DNA of 37,050 nt, from the NCBI GenBank assembly GCA_938001915.1, contig CALLBD010000028.1, positions 1 through 37,050 of the forward strand, read 5' to 3'. Origin of the DNA: an uncultured Caulobacterales bacterium. Its GTDB lineage: Bacteria; Pseudomonadota; Alphaproteobacteria; Caulobacterales; Maricaulaceae. Within the stretch, counting starts at the first letter, position 1; each line of letters begins with the position of its first letter. Shown here piece after piece: positions 8,019-16,032 of the stretch. Under the pieces are notes generated by a model. That model searched no databases. It was not told the origin of the DNA and was given only the letters and a program-made list of their open reading frames with translations. The translations under genes and the position numbers were made by a program.

Positions 8019-9251
8019 CTAGTCGGCACCACTATAGATGTCGAACAATGTGCGAAAGAACCGGTCGTAGGGTAATGCGCGTGGATTTCGTCTAACGCTG
8101 GCTCGTAGGTATACATATTCGGGTTCTCTACGCCCATAATATTTATCTCCCCACACCTCACCAATTACTGTCACGTTTGGAGATGCTCGAAACTCTTGGA
8201 TTTGGGCATAACACCATAGTTGACCCCAAATATTTGGCCAAAGATTACTTGGAATGTCCATTTGCGAGTGTTTAATCTCAAGGATGATTATGTCTCCAGT
8301 GTGCATATTCTCATAGATTAGATCGGGAAGCACACGAAGTGGTTCACCTCCCACCAAAAGGTCATTGATGCTGTAGTAATTTGGTCGATCAGATTGGTTG
8401 GCACTTAGCCCGTTGTGCTTAAGTCGCCAATCTGGAAAGTGTTTGCGCATTGTGGTGTGGTCTGTTGTTGCATATGCCCGTCTTCGTTCTGCTAGAATGA
8501 ACTCCTCCGCAGCCTTGCCCTTAGCTCGATCTTGGTCGTCGCCGAAAGCGTTAGCGTATAGAGAATACAACCACTGCGAAAACATTGATGCTGTCGGTTC
8601 TGGGTTGGAAGGTCTTAGGCGGCGCGCATTTTTCAAAAACTCAGATGGTACAAGCTCGAAGGTGGGCGAGGACTTTGAGATGTTTCTCTTGGAAGACCAT
8701 CCGTTTGATGCTTCAAAATCACAAAAAGTTTTCCCAAATAGGATACGTGTCCGCTCTCTCGATCCTATTGCGTTCTGATGTTTTCTCGATCTTGCATCTC
8801 TGTCCAGAGAAAATGCTGGAGATAGGCATTTGGGATAACTCCATCCTTCGAAATCCGCGCCATATTGTTCAATATCATCATAATCAAGGAAATCAGGTAC
8901 TTTGGATGCACGGGTGCGGAACCATTCTTCCCAAAGAGTGACGCTCTCTGCTTTAGCCTCCATCAATCGCGTGGCTTTAAGCTCATATTGGTAAGATTGA
9001 TTAATCCGATTCGTAATATTCGTATCGAAGCCATTTTCCGTAGCGTCTCTATCTAAAGAATTTGCTTCATCCTCCACGCCGAAAAAGACTGTGAAAGTGA
9101 TTTCGCGCATGGAGCCTAATGCGGACCACTCTTTTTCTAATTCGGCTAGCTTAACCCTATTTTGCTCAATCAAAGGCAGGGCGTTAAATGCGGCTTCTTT
9201 TGCCTCCTTACGTGCCCGTTCGTCTGGCGATAAATTAGAAAAAATTGTCAT
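8019..9251 (-). CDS. Predicted PD-(D/E)XK (RecB/Cas4-like) nuclease, family unknown
   Basis: 410-residue protein not recognised as a named family. The C-terminal third shows an ordered nuclease signature: a GxxxE helix (GKAAEE, residues 245-250), LPD at 308-310, LEIKHS (324-329) as the D/E-x-K element, and QLWCY (344-348), the QxxxY motif of RecB and Cas4 nucleases. The N-terminal 230 residues are charged, largely helical and without a recognisable domain. Transcribed leftward in a cargo pocket, facing away from the SOS polymerase; the next gene upstream on the same strand is the Gly/Ala-rich 492-residue protein, 133 bases away. Likely a defence or DNA-processing nuclease; substrate unknown. 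Confidence 0.7.
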   Translation of the reverse strand: MTIFSNLSPDERARKEAKEAAFNALPLIEQNRVKLAELEKEWSALGSMREITFTVFFGVEDEANSLDRDATENGFDTNITNRINQSYQYELKATRLMEAKAESVTLWEEWFRTRASKVPDFLDYDDIEQYGADFEGWSYPKCLSPAFSLDRDARSRKHQNAIGSRERTRILFGKTFCDFEASNGWSSKRNISKSSPTFELVPSEFLKNARRLRPSNPEPTASMFSQWLYSLYANAFGDDQDRAKGKAAEEFILAERRRAYATTDHTTMRKHFPDWRLKHNGLSANQSDRPNYYSINDLLVGGEPLRVLPDLIYENMHTGDIIILEIKHSQMDIPSNLWPNIWGQLWCYAQIQEFRASPNVTVIGEVWGDKYYGRREPEYVYLRASVRRNPRALPYDRFFRTLFDIYSGAD

Positions 9252-9260
9252 AGGTGGTTC

Positions 9261-9287
9261 ATTATATCATGCACGGTTAATTGTCTG
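9261..9287 (-). promoter_or_regulatory. Possible promoter of the PD-(D/E)XK gene
   Basis: A perfect TATAAT (complement of 9261-9266) lies 9 bases before the ATG at 9251, with a CAGACA -35-like hexamer (9282-9287) at a short 15-base spacing. The transcript would begin about 3 bases before the start codon, and no Shine-Dalgarno sequence is visible (ACCACCT precedes ATG), so translation may be near-leaderless. The remaining bases up to 9384 hold a repeated CTTACCTTATA element but no gene. Confidence 0.35.
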
Positions 9288-9384
9288 CCCAACTATAATA
9301 TCCCCCACTTTTCACTGTAAAGTCACACTTACCTTATACACCAAGGTCGAAACGTAATTTTTGTCTATAGCCTTACCTTATAAG

Positions 9385-10863
9385 CTAACTTCCAATAAGA
9401 GATATAACACCCTCAACCATAGTTGCCGTGCCCGCAGCTATGCCGGCATTAGCTAGATATGGTTTGAAGTCTGCCGTCTTAATGCTTCTAGTTTTAATGA
9501 CTCGAAATACGAGAACACTTGACGTCACAAACCCTGATGTAATCAGACTATCTGAAATTTCTTCAAAAAGTCCTTCACCTTGGAGGTCATACATACGCTC
9601 TGTTACGTCTTTAGATAGAATAGCGTTGTTGAGACCTGAACTATTGATGCCTTCAAGAACTGAGGCGACTTCTTCAGTGACTAAAATTTCAATGTCAGGG
9701 TAACGCTGAAGATGCTCATAAACTAATGTAGGAGAATTAATCGCCTTGAGCTGAATTTCTCTAATAATTTCACCGTCCATGAAGAACTGCACGTCAGCTC
9801 CGGGGAAGTTCGTACTCTCCATAATATGCGCGCTTACATCTGTTGAATTTGAGTTGTGCATTTGGACGTAGAGCAATTCATGATAGATGCCTTTTGTATT
9901 GGAAACGACACCTTTCAATTGCTGCGGTGATAGAGTCTTCACATATTCCGACAATTCCTCAACCGATGAGTTTTCAAGTCTTTTGGTAGATCTGCGAAGC
10001 GCATCCAAAACTAAACTCTGCTCTAAACTCAATGTTAGCAGCTTTTCTTCTAACAACCGTTGAAATGTGACGGCCATAACAACAGAGCTTAGATGCGTTG
10101 TTTTTGTAACAGCGTTTGGTTTCTTCCGAATTCTTGACCAAATTCTATTGCAGAGAGATGCGATTTTTTTCTTGAATGGCTTTCTCTTTTGTTTTGTGAA
10201 AGTGGCGGCATATTTAGCTACAACATCGCGGTGCCGTCTAAGTTGTTTTTGATATTTTGGCTTAATCGTAGAGCCAAATACGTGTTCGTTTTGCACTGAC
10301 ATATTATCACCGAGAGCTTTAAGGTGCTGATCGATACGCGCGGTTAGAGGCATAAGGCCATCATATGCATATATGCGAAGCTCATCTGATTTTGGAATTT
10401 GAGCCTCACCCTTTGAAACTGCATCTAAGGGACGGATAAGATTATCTACGCAGAACAGTATTTCATCTTCGAAGGGTAGAAGCTCATTCAGTTTACGGGG
10501 CCGTCCATGAATTTTTCGGCGCAAGACCATTGTTGCTGTCGTTCCTGCCGCAATACCGGCTGCTGGTAAGAGCAATGCTCCTGCCGCCATTCCTCCGCCG
10601 ACAAGACCTCCAATCCATGCAAGTGTAGCACTTGTCGCAGCAGCACCGCTAAGAGTTCCTATAGCCGCACCTGTACCAGCTGTCCCGAGTGTGGAGACAA
10701 GACCAAAAATGCCAGCAGATGTGGCAATACTGGTTACTTTAGCTGTTGCGATATTTGAAGCTAAACGCGCTTTTTTCACTTTTGAACTTGGCGTTTGTGT
10801 AATGGCTGCAATAATCCCCAAGAGAGATTGTTCCAATTCCTTCAATTCTGCTGTTGTGTCCAT
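9385..10863 (-). CDS. Gly/Ala-rich membrane-associated protein with an Mrr-like GxxxE-D-QxK signature
   Basis: 492-residue protein of unknown family. Residues about 45-115 form a long Gly/Ala/Thr-rich hydrophobic block with GxxxG-type spacing, likely one or more glycine-zipper membrane hairpins, followed by a basic segment (RRKIHGRPRK). Residues 200-250 are very basic. In the C-terminal part, GIYHE (325-329), GAD (355-357) and QLK (371-373) follow the order and spacing of Mrr-type PD-(D/E)XK nucleases, where QxK replaces ExK. The end (470-490) is again Gly/Ala-rich and hydrophobic. A membrane domain with a nuclease-like domain suggests an abortive-infection or membrane-sited DNA effector, but this is inference. 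Ribosome site AAGGCGG. Confidence 0.65.
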   Translation of the reverse strand: MDTTAELKELEQSLLGIIAAITQTPSSKVKKARLASNIATAKVTSIATSAGIFGLVSTLGTAGTGAAIGTLSGAAATSATLAWIGGLVGGGMAAGALLLPAAGIAAGTTATMVLRRKIHGRPRKLNELLPFEDEILFCVDNLIRPLDAVSKGEAQIPKSDELRIYAYDGLMPLTARIDQHLKALGDNMSVQNEHVFGSTIKPKYQKQLRRHRDVVAKYAATFTKQKRKPFKKKIASLCNRIWSRIRKKPNAVTKTTHLSSVVMAVTFQRLLEEKLLTLSLEQSLVLDALRRSTKRLENSSVEELSEYVKTLSPQQLKGVVSNTKGIYHELLYVQMHNSNSTDVSAHIMESTNFPGADVQFFMDGEIIREIQLKAINSPTLVYEHLQRYPDIEILVTEEVASVLEGINSSGLNNAILSKDVTERMYDLQGEGLFEEISDSLITSGFVTSSVLVFRVIKTRSIKTADFKPYLANAGIAAGTATMVEGVISLIGS

Positions 10864-10977
10864 TGTCCGCCTTATAAGCCATCAATTCAAAATATGCGGC
10901 GGTTATTTGGAGTATGAGTTTACTCGTCTTTTAAACTAAGAGTAACATTATAGCTTTGCAATCTCCATCACCAATAA

Positions 10978-11640
10978 TCATTGCTTAAACTCCGAATGAT
11001 GCACCCAGCCATTATTCGTCAGAACCATATCATCATCTTTTTCTATAGCTTGGTTGGATAGTCTTTCTGGCATCCACTTAAAACGTGTTGGTATAATTGG
11101 AGCATTCGCCCAAGGCGCTACATCTTCAAGTTTATATGTATATTGAACCGTACTAGCTTTCACTCCCATAACTTCGGCAGGTTCTGTGAAGTTTGTTATC
11201 TCAACAACCTGGGGCGTCCCATAACAAAGTTGAGGCGTTCCTGTACTGAAGAAACCCTTATCAAATTCAGCAGGCCGTAGATATGATTTTCCTTCATCTG
11301 AAACCTTGAAACCAATCCAATCAGATTTTCCCGTCACTTGTCCACTAAAGCTTTTGGTGTCTTTTTGATAAGTGACAGCTTCCAATATCCCCAAATCTGA
11401 AAGGCCATTATAGAAAGGAAGTTGCTTATCCTGAAACTTTCCGCTCGTCCTAAATTCTTGAATGATACCTTTAGAATTTGGCTCACTACCAATACCAAAA
11501 CATTGTTTCATTTTCGAAAAATGTGCATTCAAAGCCTTTTCAAAATTAGCCTCATTTGCCGCCTTGGGGTCATTACCACATGCTGACAATATCACCGCCG
11601 CCGATAAAAGTAGAATAGCCTTCTGTTTGAACTTCGTCAT
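10978..11640 (-). CDS. Predicted lipoprotein, last gene of the relaxase operon
   Basis: 220 residues beginning with a lipoprotein signal peptide and lipobox (ILSAC, Cys21), so it would be anchored in the outer membrane or to the inner membrane. The body is soluble with no recognised domain. It starts 14 bases after the relaxase stop with a strong GGAGGA ribosome site, so it is co-transcribed with the mobilisation genes. Related elements often have a lytic transglycosylase gene here. This protein could contribute to mating-pair stabilisation or entry exclusion, but nothing in its sequence proves that. Confidence 0.75.
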   Translation of the reverse strand: MTKFKQKAILLLSAAVILSACGNDPKAANEANFEKALNAHFSKMKQCFGIGSEPNSKGIIQEFRTSGKFQDKQLPFYNGLSDLGILEAVTYQKDTKSFSGQVTGKSDWIGFKVSDEGKSYLRPAEFDKGFFSTGTPQLCYGTPQVVEITNFTEPAEVMGVKASTVQYTYKLEDVAPWANAPIIPTRFKWMPERLSNQAIEKDDDMVLTNNGWVHHSEFKQ

Positions 11641-11654
11641 AGTCTGTCCTCCGT

Positions 11655-13571
11655 TTATGAAATACTTTGTCCCCGAGCCTTATTGAGCGTCCATGAAATC
11701 GTTTGACCTTTCATAGTGCCAGAGATCGACTTACCCAAATTTCTGTCCATCGTTTCACGCCACGGAACGAGCGTAAATTCTTTTGATTTTTCAATGACGG
11801 CATATTTGCCGCTCGGCCTGACAATAGCCTCCCTATACGTCCCTGATATTTGCCCTTGCTGAGGCGCCTGCATGTAAGCTTTCCCAAGCGTAGTGCTTAG
11901 ACGTTTTGCTGCCACGTCTAAATCAAGCTTTTCGAGAGCCTTCAATGTACCCTCGGTGACGGAGCCTTTGTCTGTTAATAGACCGCGCTGCATCAAGAAT
12001 TGACGCCGCTGTATCTTGGCTGCTTCAACGTCTTCGCCAAAGCCCTCATAGGTGCCTGAATGGCTACCGGCTCTCAACTCTTCATCCAGCCAGGTCTTGC
12101 CAATTGTCTTCGGTAGCTCCTGCAATGGTGAGCGCGCCAGAATATCGAGCTTTACAGGATTGCCAAACCCCCTCGCTTTTTCATAAGCGGAGGCCCTTTT
12201 GAGATAATCACGCGGAATTTGCCATGACCCATCTGAATTACGCTCGGCATGACCTTTACGCCGCATAGCTTCCAGACGCCTCACATGGGCTTTTATGAAC
12301 TCTTCTCGCGCTGACGGGTCGCTCATTTCATGAGCTGACGGGCTGTAAACACCCCCGCGTTTTGAGGCTATATCTGCAATCGTATAATCAGACTGTTTTG
12401 GTGAGTATGATTGCGGGCCTGCTTTCACAATCATACCCGTTTCAATATCAGCTATGTTTTGAGCGCGGCCCGTCTCAACAAATATCGCTTCGCCGTGAAC
12501 GGTATCAACAACCATATAAGTTCGGTCACTCACATCATCTAAAACACCTGTCTTCACAACGCGGCCTGTCACGGGCTTGGCCAATGTTGCGGCGGAATCA
12601 TAAACGGGGTCGCTATAGGATGAGCGCTCTAAGGAGGATTGTTTCAATACACGATGATAGGCTTTGATTATATCGCCGCGATCACCCAAGCGTCGTAACG
12701 TGCGTTCAAGGTTGTCATCAAGCCGCCATTTTCCGAACCCAACTTTTTCAGCAAGACCTAATTTTGCTAAGGCTTTAACCCGTCCCTTTTCAAACCGTGT
12801 CTGCCAATTCATGCCCTCAGCAAGATTAGCAGACACATCGACTATGCGGTTCACCGATCTATCAAGTAAATCTCGATCAAGCTTAGTGAAACGTTCTTTG
12901 TGGATTTCACCTGCGAGTTTCTTAGCAACATCAATCTGCGCTATGGGCCCTAATTCCAATGTCGCTAAGTGTTCCGCTGCATCACGCATTCCATGTGAAA
13001 TATACTCACGCGGTATAATCAAAGTTTTGCCGTTATCCCGAACGCCGCGAATAACAACATGCGTATGAGGATTGGCCGTATCGTAATGGTTGGCAGCCAC
13101 CCAATCTAACTTGGTTTCTAGGTCGCGCTCCATTTGAGACATAAGGCTTCGGGTATAGGTACGAAGGTCACCAATCTCTTTGCCGTCTTCAGGTGAGACT
13201 ATAATTCTAAACTGGTGGCGGTCATCTTTGCCGCGCTGATGAAATTCATCGGCATCAGCAAATACTTCATCACGTCCAAAGAGACTGCCTTTGTCACCCT
13301 CGCGGGCGGCGCTGTCACGCCTGATATAATCGAGGTGTAATTTCTGTGTGGCATAACCTTGCCCGCCCATCTTGACCAAATTGACTTTTACAATGGCCCT
13401 GCGAGAGAATAATTGTTCTGCGGAAGACGTTTTTTTAACGCGCCCGCCAGACGAACGAGAACTGTTTTGAGCGGCACGCCGCACACGGCCAGCAAAGCTA
13501 ACAAACCTGCCTGTACCATTAGGCGAATAAATTCTGCCAAGTCTTACGTTAAAATCATTCTCCCCATTCAT
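11655..13571 (-). CDS. rlxS: RlxS-type relaxase (VirD2-like nuclease with DUF3363)
   Basis: Relaxase that would nick oriT, stay bound to the 5' end through a tyrosine, and pilot the strand into the recipient. 638 residues from ATG 13571; an upstream in-frame TTG at 13586 is less likely. Candidate catalytic Tyr82 lies in LHLDYIRRDS. The metal-binding His motif is in NHYDTANPHTHVVIRG (His162, His169, His171), preceded by DRHQFRIIVSPED, which is typical of this family. Residues from about 240 onward match the DUF3363 extension. The basic N-terminal 50 residues are variable in the family. The start overlaps a small upstream ORF as ATGA, and the leader carries several palindromes. Confidence 0.93.
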   Translation of the reverse strand: MNGENDFNVRLGRIYSPNGTGRFVSFAGRVRRAAQNSSRSSGGRVKKTSSAEQLFSRRAIVKVNLVKMGGQGYATQKLHLDYIRRDSAAREGDKGSLFGRDEVFADADEFHQRGKDDRHQFRIIVSPEDGKEIGDLRTYTRSLMSQMERDLETKLDWVAANHYDTANPHTHVVIRGVRDNGKTLIIPREYISHGMRDAAEHLATLELGPIAQIDVAKKLAGEIHKERFTKLDRDLLDRSVNRIVDVSANLAEGMNWQTRFEKGRVKALAKLGLAEKVGFGKWRLDDNLERTLRRLGDRGDIIKAYHRVLKQSSLERSSYSDPVYDSAATLAKPVTGRVVKTGVLDDVSDRTYMVVDTVHGEAIFVETGRAQNIADIETGMIVKAGPQSYSPKQSDYTIADIASKRGGVYSPSAHEMSDPSAREEFIKAHVRRLEAMRRKGHAERNSDGSWQIPRDYLKRASAYEKARGFGNPVKLDILARSPLQELPKTIGKTWLDEELRAGSHSGTYEGFGEDVEAAKIQRRQFLMQRGLLTDKGSVTEGTLKALEKLDLDVAAKRLSTTLGKAYMQAPQQGQISGTYREAIVRPSGKYAVIEKSKEFTLVPWRETMDRNLGKSISGTMKGQTISWTLNKARGQSIS

Positions 13572-13762
13572 AGGTAAAACCCACAAAATGGGCGTTTTTG
13601 AGGCATTTCACGTTTTGGCCCAGCCAAATTATCAGGTGGTATGGGCAATCGCGCCGTATCTATGGCCCACCAAGTATAGTTGGTGGGCCTCAAAAAAAGA
13701 TGTGCAGACAATGGCTTAGGGTCTTTTGGCCCATGCCCTTTATCTTGCCCTAAGAAAATCAC
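13568..13762 (-). CDS. Small ORF bridging traF and the relaxase
   Basis: A 64-codon frame starts at GTG 13762, overlapping the traF stop as GTGA, and ends at TGA overlapping the relaxase ATG as ATGA. Such double 4-base overlaps are the signature of translational coupling, which recurs elsewhere in this operon. A GGGG purine run precedes the GTG at a suitable distance. Against it: the peptide has no recognisable domain, and the same bases carry the palindrome cluster that may be oriT. It may be a real coupled peptide or simply a frame that keeps ribosomes moving to the relaxase start. Confidence 0.4.
   Translation of the reverse strand: MIFLGQDKGHGPKDPKPLSAHLFLRPTNYTWWAIDTARLPIPPDNLAGPKREMPQKRPFCGFYL
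13572..13762. other. Candidate oriT / palindrome cluster upstream of the relaxase
   Basis: The 190 bases before the relaxase hold several inverted repeats: CCCA/TGGG (13580-13592), TTTGGC/GCCAAA (13614-13628), a perfect 10-bp-arm palindrome GGCCCACCAA / TTGGTGGGCC with a 6-base centre (13664-13689), and CTTAGGG/CCCTAAG (about 13715-13754). The decamer TTTTGGCCCA occurs twice (13613-13622 and 13724-13733). The strong palindrome is not followed by a T-run on either strand, so it is not a normal terminator. oriT usually lies next to the relaxase gene. No nic-site consensus could be recognised. Confidence 0.4.
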
Positions 13763-14313
13763 CCCTCAAACCCCACAAAACCAACCTTTTTCGACATTTT
13801 CTTATTTTTGGAATTTCCCAAATATTCGACGTGACCTAAGATATTTTCAAGGACGACAGGCCCGAAATAACGGCTATCAAAACCCGTCGGCACATCGGGT
13901 GACAACAACATAAATTGACCCGATGTTAAAACTGAACAACCCGAACGGCGCGGCATATCGCGTCCCAAAACATCCTGCTGTTGTGTTTCGATATCAGGAT
14001 ATTTTGGGACGCTAACTGAAGATTTATTGTAACAGACAACATCCCCTTCAACCGCCCATACCGTCTTTATCAGGGGGTAATCATAGGGCAGATATCCACG
14101 CTCATCCGCCATTTTTCGCGCCCATTCTGGCGGATATGCGGCAACTTGAGAGCCTAACACTGGCGGTTCATCAGTGGTTAATTTATACCATCCAACCGCT
14201 GCACTGTAGCTTGGATTATAAAGCAAGACGGGTTTAGGCGGGAATACAATTTGCCCTGTTGTGCCTATAATTGCGGCCGTAATAATGCCGCCAATGATGA
14301 ATTTACCGAGCAT
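13759..14313 (-). CDS. traF: TraF conjugative signal peptidase (S26 family)
   Basis: Membrane-bound serine peptidase that matures the TrbC pilin. 184 residues from ATG 14313. One N-terminal membrane segment (about 4-24) is followed by NPSYSAAVGWYKL, in which Ser37 is the probable nucleophile, by LIKTVWAVEGD with the probable general-base Lys83, and by SRYFGPV near the C-terminus, all in S26/TraF order. ATG 14325 is also in frame, but 14313 has GGAG at good spacing. The gene overlaps DUF2840 by 11 bases. The usual Pro after the catalytic Ser is Ala here. Confidence 0.9.
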   Translation of the reverse strand: MLGKFIIGGIITAAIIGTTGQIVFPPKPVLLYNPSYSAAVGWYKLTTDEPPVLGSQVAAYPPEWARKMADERGYLPYDYPLIKTVWAVEGDVVCYNKSSVSVPKYPDIETQQQDVLGRDMPRRSGCSVLTSGQFMLLSPDVPTGFDSRYFGPVVLENILGHVEYLGNSKNKKMSKKVGFVGFEG

Positions 14314-14743
14314 GGGAAGCTCCATCTACAGTTAGGCTTCTTGGCGCTTTGCGAAGCAAAAGCGCATTACTAAAGCGGGGCCAGTAACTATCGGGTACGG
14401 CTTCAAGTGAGCCGCCCGCTTCTATTTCTAATGTATCAAGGGCGTTCAAGCATCGCTTGACCGCGAGGTTACCTTGCACGCTCACGAGAATTTTTACGGC
14501 AGGCGTAATGCCTGCGACTTCGGATATATACCCTGCTGTCTGTGCTTTCAGCACATAGACACGCCAGTCTTGTGTTCCGTATTCATTGGCTCTCCAACGA
14601 ATGTATCCGAAGATAGTCCCTAAAGAAAATGTGGCAACTGAGCGGTATTTATCCAGTTTCGTAACCGATGCTGTCTTACCAAATCTGAGCCGGTGATTTA
14701 TTCTACCTCTGACAAAATGTATCTGTGCAAGTGTGTGGGTCAT
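14303..14743 (-). CDS. DUF2840 family protein
   Basis: 146 residues. The central GTIFGYIRWRANEYGTQDWRVYVLKA corresponds to the signature of DUF2840, a family found almost only next to traF and the relaxase in alphaproteobacterial conjugative elements. Function is not known. The start at 14743 overlaps the stop of the upstream HTH gene as ATGA; a start at 14770 would overlap it more deeply and is less likely. The C-terminal end overlaps traF. It is therefore part of the mobilisation operon. Confidence 0.85.
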   Translation of the reverse strand: MTHTLAQIHFVRGRINHRLRFGKTASVTKLDKYRSVATFSLGTIFGYIRWRANEYGTQDWRVYVLKAQTAGYISEVAGITPAVKILVSVQGNLAVKRCLNALDTLEIEAGGSLEAVPDSYWPRFSNALLLRKAPRSLTVDGASHAR

Positions 14744-14970
14744 GTCGATTCTAAGCAAGCCGTTGACCAACCATCAAGGTCATTTTCATGATAGATGAGC
14801 GTACCCCCATGACGCCTATAGGGCGGACCTGTATTATCAACGCGATGATTTCTGAGTGTTCGTATATCCATCCGCAAATAGTTTGCGGCTTCAATTTCGA
14901 GGAAATATGGGCTTAGCTTTTCGCCAATTATTATTTTTCTTTGTACCTTTGCTTTGCGTCCCATTTTCAT
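14740..14970 (-). CDS. Helix-turn-helix (MerR/excisionase-type) DNA-binding protein
   Basis: 76 residues. AANYLRMDIRTLRNHRVDNTGPPYRR followed by GGTLIYHENDLDGW is the winged HTH pattern of excisionase/MerR-like proteins common at this spot. First gene of the mobilisation operon, so it may act as its regulator or as a recombination directionality factor. In related elements the genes repA and parA usually separate it from DUF2840; here its stop overlaps the DUF2840 start directly. ATG 14970 and ATG 14964 are both possible starts. Confidence 0.85.
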   Translation of the reverse strand: MKMGRKAKVQRKIIIGEKLSPYFLEIEAANYLRMDIRTLRNHRVDNTGPPYRRHGGTLIYHENDLDGWSTACLEST

Positions 14971-14982
14971 TCACCACCAGTC

Positions 14983-15012
14983 ATTATATTTCACTCACTC
15001 TATCAGCGTCAG
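14983..15012 (-). promoter_or_regulatory. Probable promoter of the mobilisation operon
   Basis: A perfect TATAAT (complement of 14983-14988) with CTGACG 18 bases upstream (15007-15012) precedes the HTH gene. The leader would be only a few bases, carrying GGTGGTG just before the ATG. No other feature is visible in the 145-base gap up to 15115. Confidence 0.5.
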
Positions 15013-15115
15013 TGTCGAATCAATGGGTGCATATTTAGAATGTCTTGTGAAGGGTACGGTGCAAAATAAATATATACCCGCACACTAATGCGTTGAATTT
15101 ACTAAATAAACGGGA

Positions 15116-15925
15116 CTATTGCCGCTCTAAAATCTTCAAAAAATCCCCGTAAATATGGGCCTTTGCGCGTTTATAGGAGAACTTAGCAATATTCATAAAG
15201 TTATGGATTTCGTCAGGGTCTTCATCGAGTAAACCAACCTGTTTCATGGCTGAAATAGCATCTGTTAAAGTCCCTCCAGCCGTCCGAACGTCATAAGTTA
15301 CCAGTGATCTTTGATGGTAGAGTAAACTTGCAGGGACATGCAGAGCTGAATCAGCGGCAATCGAACCATCGTAAAGTCCGCTAATTTCCTCGAAAGTTTG
15401 GAACCTTTTCTTCCTATTTGCGATGTGATTAAACTCGAGTCCAATATAGGAATTTGGGTCAATAGATTGAAGATTATCACAATAGATTTGAAACCAAAAT
15501 TTCTCCCCTAAAAACCTAATATGATAAGTGCCGTCTGCGTCTAAATAATGTGTTTGAATACCATGACACTTAGAAAGTTGGATGGGCATGTTCTTACGGT
15601 CGATGTCTTCTTTCTCTACGACATGAAACCGTACCGCAGTCTTGAATACATTGGGGTCCCAAAATACAGCTTGTTCTCCTGCATCTTTTTCAGGGTCAGC
15701 AGGAAACAAAAGCCCTTGTTTATTAGCTGTTGGAAAGTGCTGGTTAGCCCTGATGAGAGAAATATCTTCTGAAATGTCTTCCGTTGATAGCCCCTTATTA
15801 CGAAGAGATTTATAGTAAGACATATAATCAGGGTTGCGCCGCATAACTTCCCACGTCCAAGACGCGTAAGCCAGCCAAGAGGTGGTGTTATGAATCGCTT
15901 TGTTTCCCACACAATTTACTACCAT
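15116..15925 (-). CDS. DUF6499/DUF2285-type protein (element-associated regulator)
   Basis: 269 residues. The N-terminus (SWLAYASWTWEVMRRNPDYMSYY) is the DUF6499-like start of proteins that accompany alphaproteobacterial integrative elements. A LLFPADPEKDAGEQAVFWDP segment follows at about 72-91, and the C-terminal half resembles DUF2285 (RSLVTYDVRTAGGTLTDAI). Such proteins are annotated as transcriptional regulators or hypothetical; the biochemical role is unknown. A separate leftward unit with no clear Shine-Dalgarno at ATG 15925; an internal GTG a few codons on is a possible alternative start. Confidence 0.75.
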   Translation of the reverse strand: MVVNCVGNKAIHNTTSWLAYASWTWEVMRRNPDYMSYYKSLRNKGLSTEDISEDISLIRANQHFPTANKQGLLFPADPEKDAGEQAVFWDPNVFKTAVRFHVVEKEDIDRKNMPIQLSKCHGIQTHYLDADGTYHIRFLGEKFWFQIYCDNLQSIDPNSYIGLEFNHIANRKKRFQTFEEISGLYDGSIAADSALHVPASLLYHQRSLVTYDVRTAGGTLTDAISAMKQVGLLDEDPDEIHNFMNIAKFSYKRAKAHIYGDFLKILERQ

Positions 15926-15979
15926 CTTGAAGCGAGTAAATCTAGATTTTATTGCAACCTACACATAGTAAAAAGGCAC

Positions 15980-16011
15980 TAAAAAACCCGCCTGACGAGA
16001 CGCCAGACGGG
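15980..16011 (-). terminator. Rho-independent terminator of the DUF736 gene
   Basis: A near-perfect hairpin spans 15987-16011 (CCCG.CTG.CG paired with CG.CAG.CGGG, 3-base loop), followed on the minus strand by six T residues. It lies 22 bases after the DUF736 stop. A degenerate copy in inverse orientation occurs at 17011-17050. Confidence 0.85.
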
Positions 16012-16032
16012 AGGGATTCAAGCGAGGTTTGG

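Noticed and set aside
13966..13982. CATCCTGCTG resembling the RP4-type nic consensus
   Set aside because: It lies within the traF coding region without nearby inverted repeats; a short match is expected by chance.
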